From NCBI GenBank assembly GCA_016716765.1, contig JADJVA010000006.1, forward strand, positions 124,001 through 188,000: DNA of 64,000 nt, read 5' to 3'. Under the pieces are notes generated by a model. That model was given only the letters and a program-made list of their open reading frames with translations. It was not told where the DNA came from and did not search any database. Both the position numbers and the translations under genes were made by a program. Within the stretch, counting starts at the first letter, position 1. Each line of letters opens with the position of its first letter. Of this stretch, positions 63,076 to 64,000 are shown in pieces. The stretch is from Bdellovibrionales bacterium. Its GTDB lineage: Bacteria > Bdellovibrionota > Bdellovibrionia > Bdellovibrionales > UBA1609.

Positions 63076-64000
63076 ATGAAACAGACAGTGACCTTTGAAA
63101 TGAACGGTAAGGAAATCGTTCTTGAAACTGGTCGTTTAGCAAAGCAGGCCGATGGTTCGGTTCTGGTGAGCTGTGGCAGCAATATGGTCCTCGTGACCGC
63201 CGTTTCAAATAGGAAGGAATCCACCATGGATTTTTTCCCGCTGACAGTGGAGTACGCTGAGAAATTTTATGCCTCAGGCAAAATTCCTGGCGGTTATTTT
63301 AAGCGCGAAGGCCGTCCAACTAACTTGGCCACTTTGACAGCTCGAATGATTGATCGCCCCGTTCGGCCTTGTTTTCCTGAGGGCTATCGTTATGAGACTC
63401 AGCTGGTCGCCACAACTCTGAGCTATGATGGTTCTTGCCCCATTGATATTTTGGCCAGCATCGGTGCGAGTGCTGCTCTGCACGTCAGTGATATACCCTT
63501 CAATGGCCCCACTTCGGCTGTTCAAGTGGCGAGAGTGAAGGGGCGATTCATCGCGAATCCAACACCCGAGCTTCTCAGCGAATCTGATATGGATATTGTC
63601 GTAGCTGGGACACGCAATGGTATTTTGATGGTTGAGGGGGAGCTTCACTTTATTTCTGAAGCTGACGCTTTGGCAGCATTGAAGTTTGCCCATCAAGCCA
63701 TGATGCCTTCCTTTGATGCTCAGGACAAATTGAAATCCTTGGCTGGAAAGAAGAAGCGTGAGTTTACGCCCGTATTTCCGGACGCGTCTTTCAAAGGCGA
63801 AGTGAAGGATTTTGCAGCACCCAAGGTTGCAGCAGCCTTAAAAATTCGAGAAAAGTTAGAACGGTACACGGCTCTCGATGCGGTCCTTGCTGAGGCAAAG
63901 GCGAGGTTTTTGGTAGGTGAGGTGGACAAAGAGATACTTGCGAAGAAAGCAAAGGATCTCAATGCCATTTTTGAGGATGTGAAATACTCGGTGGCTCGAA
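63076..64000 (+). CDS. pnp: Polynucleotide phosphorylase (5' part, runs off right edge)
   Basis: The first 308 codons from ATG 63076 (AAGGAGAGG upstream) are present and open to the end of the window. The opening MNGKEIVLETGRLAKQADGSVLVSCG and the first RNase PH domain (GGYFKREGRPTNLATLTARMIDRPVRPCFPEGY, GASAALHVSDIPFNGP) identify PNPase, the 3'-5' phosphorolytic RNase of the degradosome. The stretch from about residue 215 belongs to the alpha-helical linker. The second RNase PH domain and KH/S1 domains lie outside the window. Confidence 0.97.
   Translation, partial: MKQTVTFEMNGKEIVLETGRLAKQADGSVLVSCGSNMVLVTAVSNRKESTMDFFPLTVEYAEKFYASGKIPGGYFKREGRPTNLATLTARMIDRPVRPCFPEGYRYETQLVATTLSYDGSCPIDILASIGASAALHVSDIPFNGPTSAVQVARVKGRFIANPTPELLSESDMDIVVAGTRNGILMVEGELHFISEADALAALKFAHQAMMPSFDAQDKLKSLAGKKKREFTPVFPDASFKGEVKDFAAPKVAAALKIREKLERYTALDAVLAEAKARFLVGEVDKEILAKKAKDLNAIFEDVKYSVAR

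Overview
The window looks like chromosomal DNA of a Gram-negative bacterium with a moderate GC content (mid-forties percent by eye, not computed). It is probably a member of the Bdellovibrionota or another delta-type lineage. This rests on the mix of envelope genes (lpxC, kdsA, LptF-type permease, TamA/TamB), many exported proteases and outer-membrane barrels, PilZ and receiver proteins in unusual fusions, and frequent TTG/GTG starts. No insertion sequence, prophage or CRISPR array was seen. Lineage is inference; no 16S gene is present.

Layout. 1-3063: a lipoprotein fusing an alpha/beta-hydrolase to a beta-lactamase-type hydrolase (runs off the left edge) and an exported trypsin-like protease. 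3064-12581: a leftward TPR-tamB-tamA operon, efp, and another TPR gene. 12712-14841: ruvC-ruvA-ruvB. 14964-20529: an unrecognised exported protein, a small Cys-rich lipoprotein, lpxC, alanine dehydrogenase and a split comEC. 20929-29984: a TPR protein, a LysM protein, dprA, an LptF/G permease, kdsA, a pseudo-receiver protein, a receiver-PATAN-DnaJ-TPR protein and thioredoxin. 30008-36077: the elongasome cluster mreC-mreD-mrdA-rodA with an ASST-like propeller gene at its end. 36193-44410: a PpiD-like chaperone, a subtilase-TM-PilZ protein, a metzincin-motif protein, tRNA-Leu(CAA) and outer-membrane barrels. 44457-54860: an accessory block of large exported proteins. 54957-64000: a SurA-like protein, a GNAT enzyme, then the conserved rimP-nusA-infB-rbfA-truB-rpsO-pnp translation/RNA cluster, cut by the right edge.

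The most interesting region is 44457-50548. A protein with a signal peptide and intact NadD/NMNAT-type nucleotidylyltransferase motifs is followed without a clear ribosome site by a nucleoside-phosphorylase-like domain and then a Fic domain. Three -1 shifts, each beside a short homopolymer, separate these pieces. Restoring them gives one reading frame of about 1709 residues. Divergent to it lies an exported protein with an ADP-ribosyltransferase-like N-terminal pattern, also frame-interrupted. Together they suggest a nucleotide/NAD-centred exported effector locus, but this is inference. Similar single-base interruptions occur in tamA and comEC, so consensus errors at homopolymers must be excluded first.

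Other notable items are a membrane subtilase with a cytoplasmic PilZ domain, the receiver-PATAN-J-domain-TPR protein, and a very large glycine-rich exported protein translationally coupled to a membrane zinc-ribbon protein.
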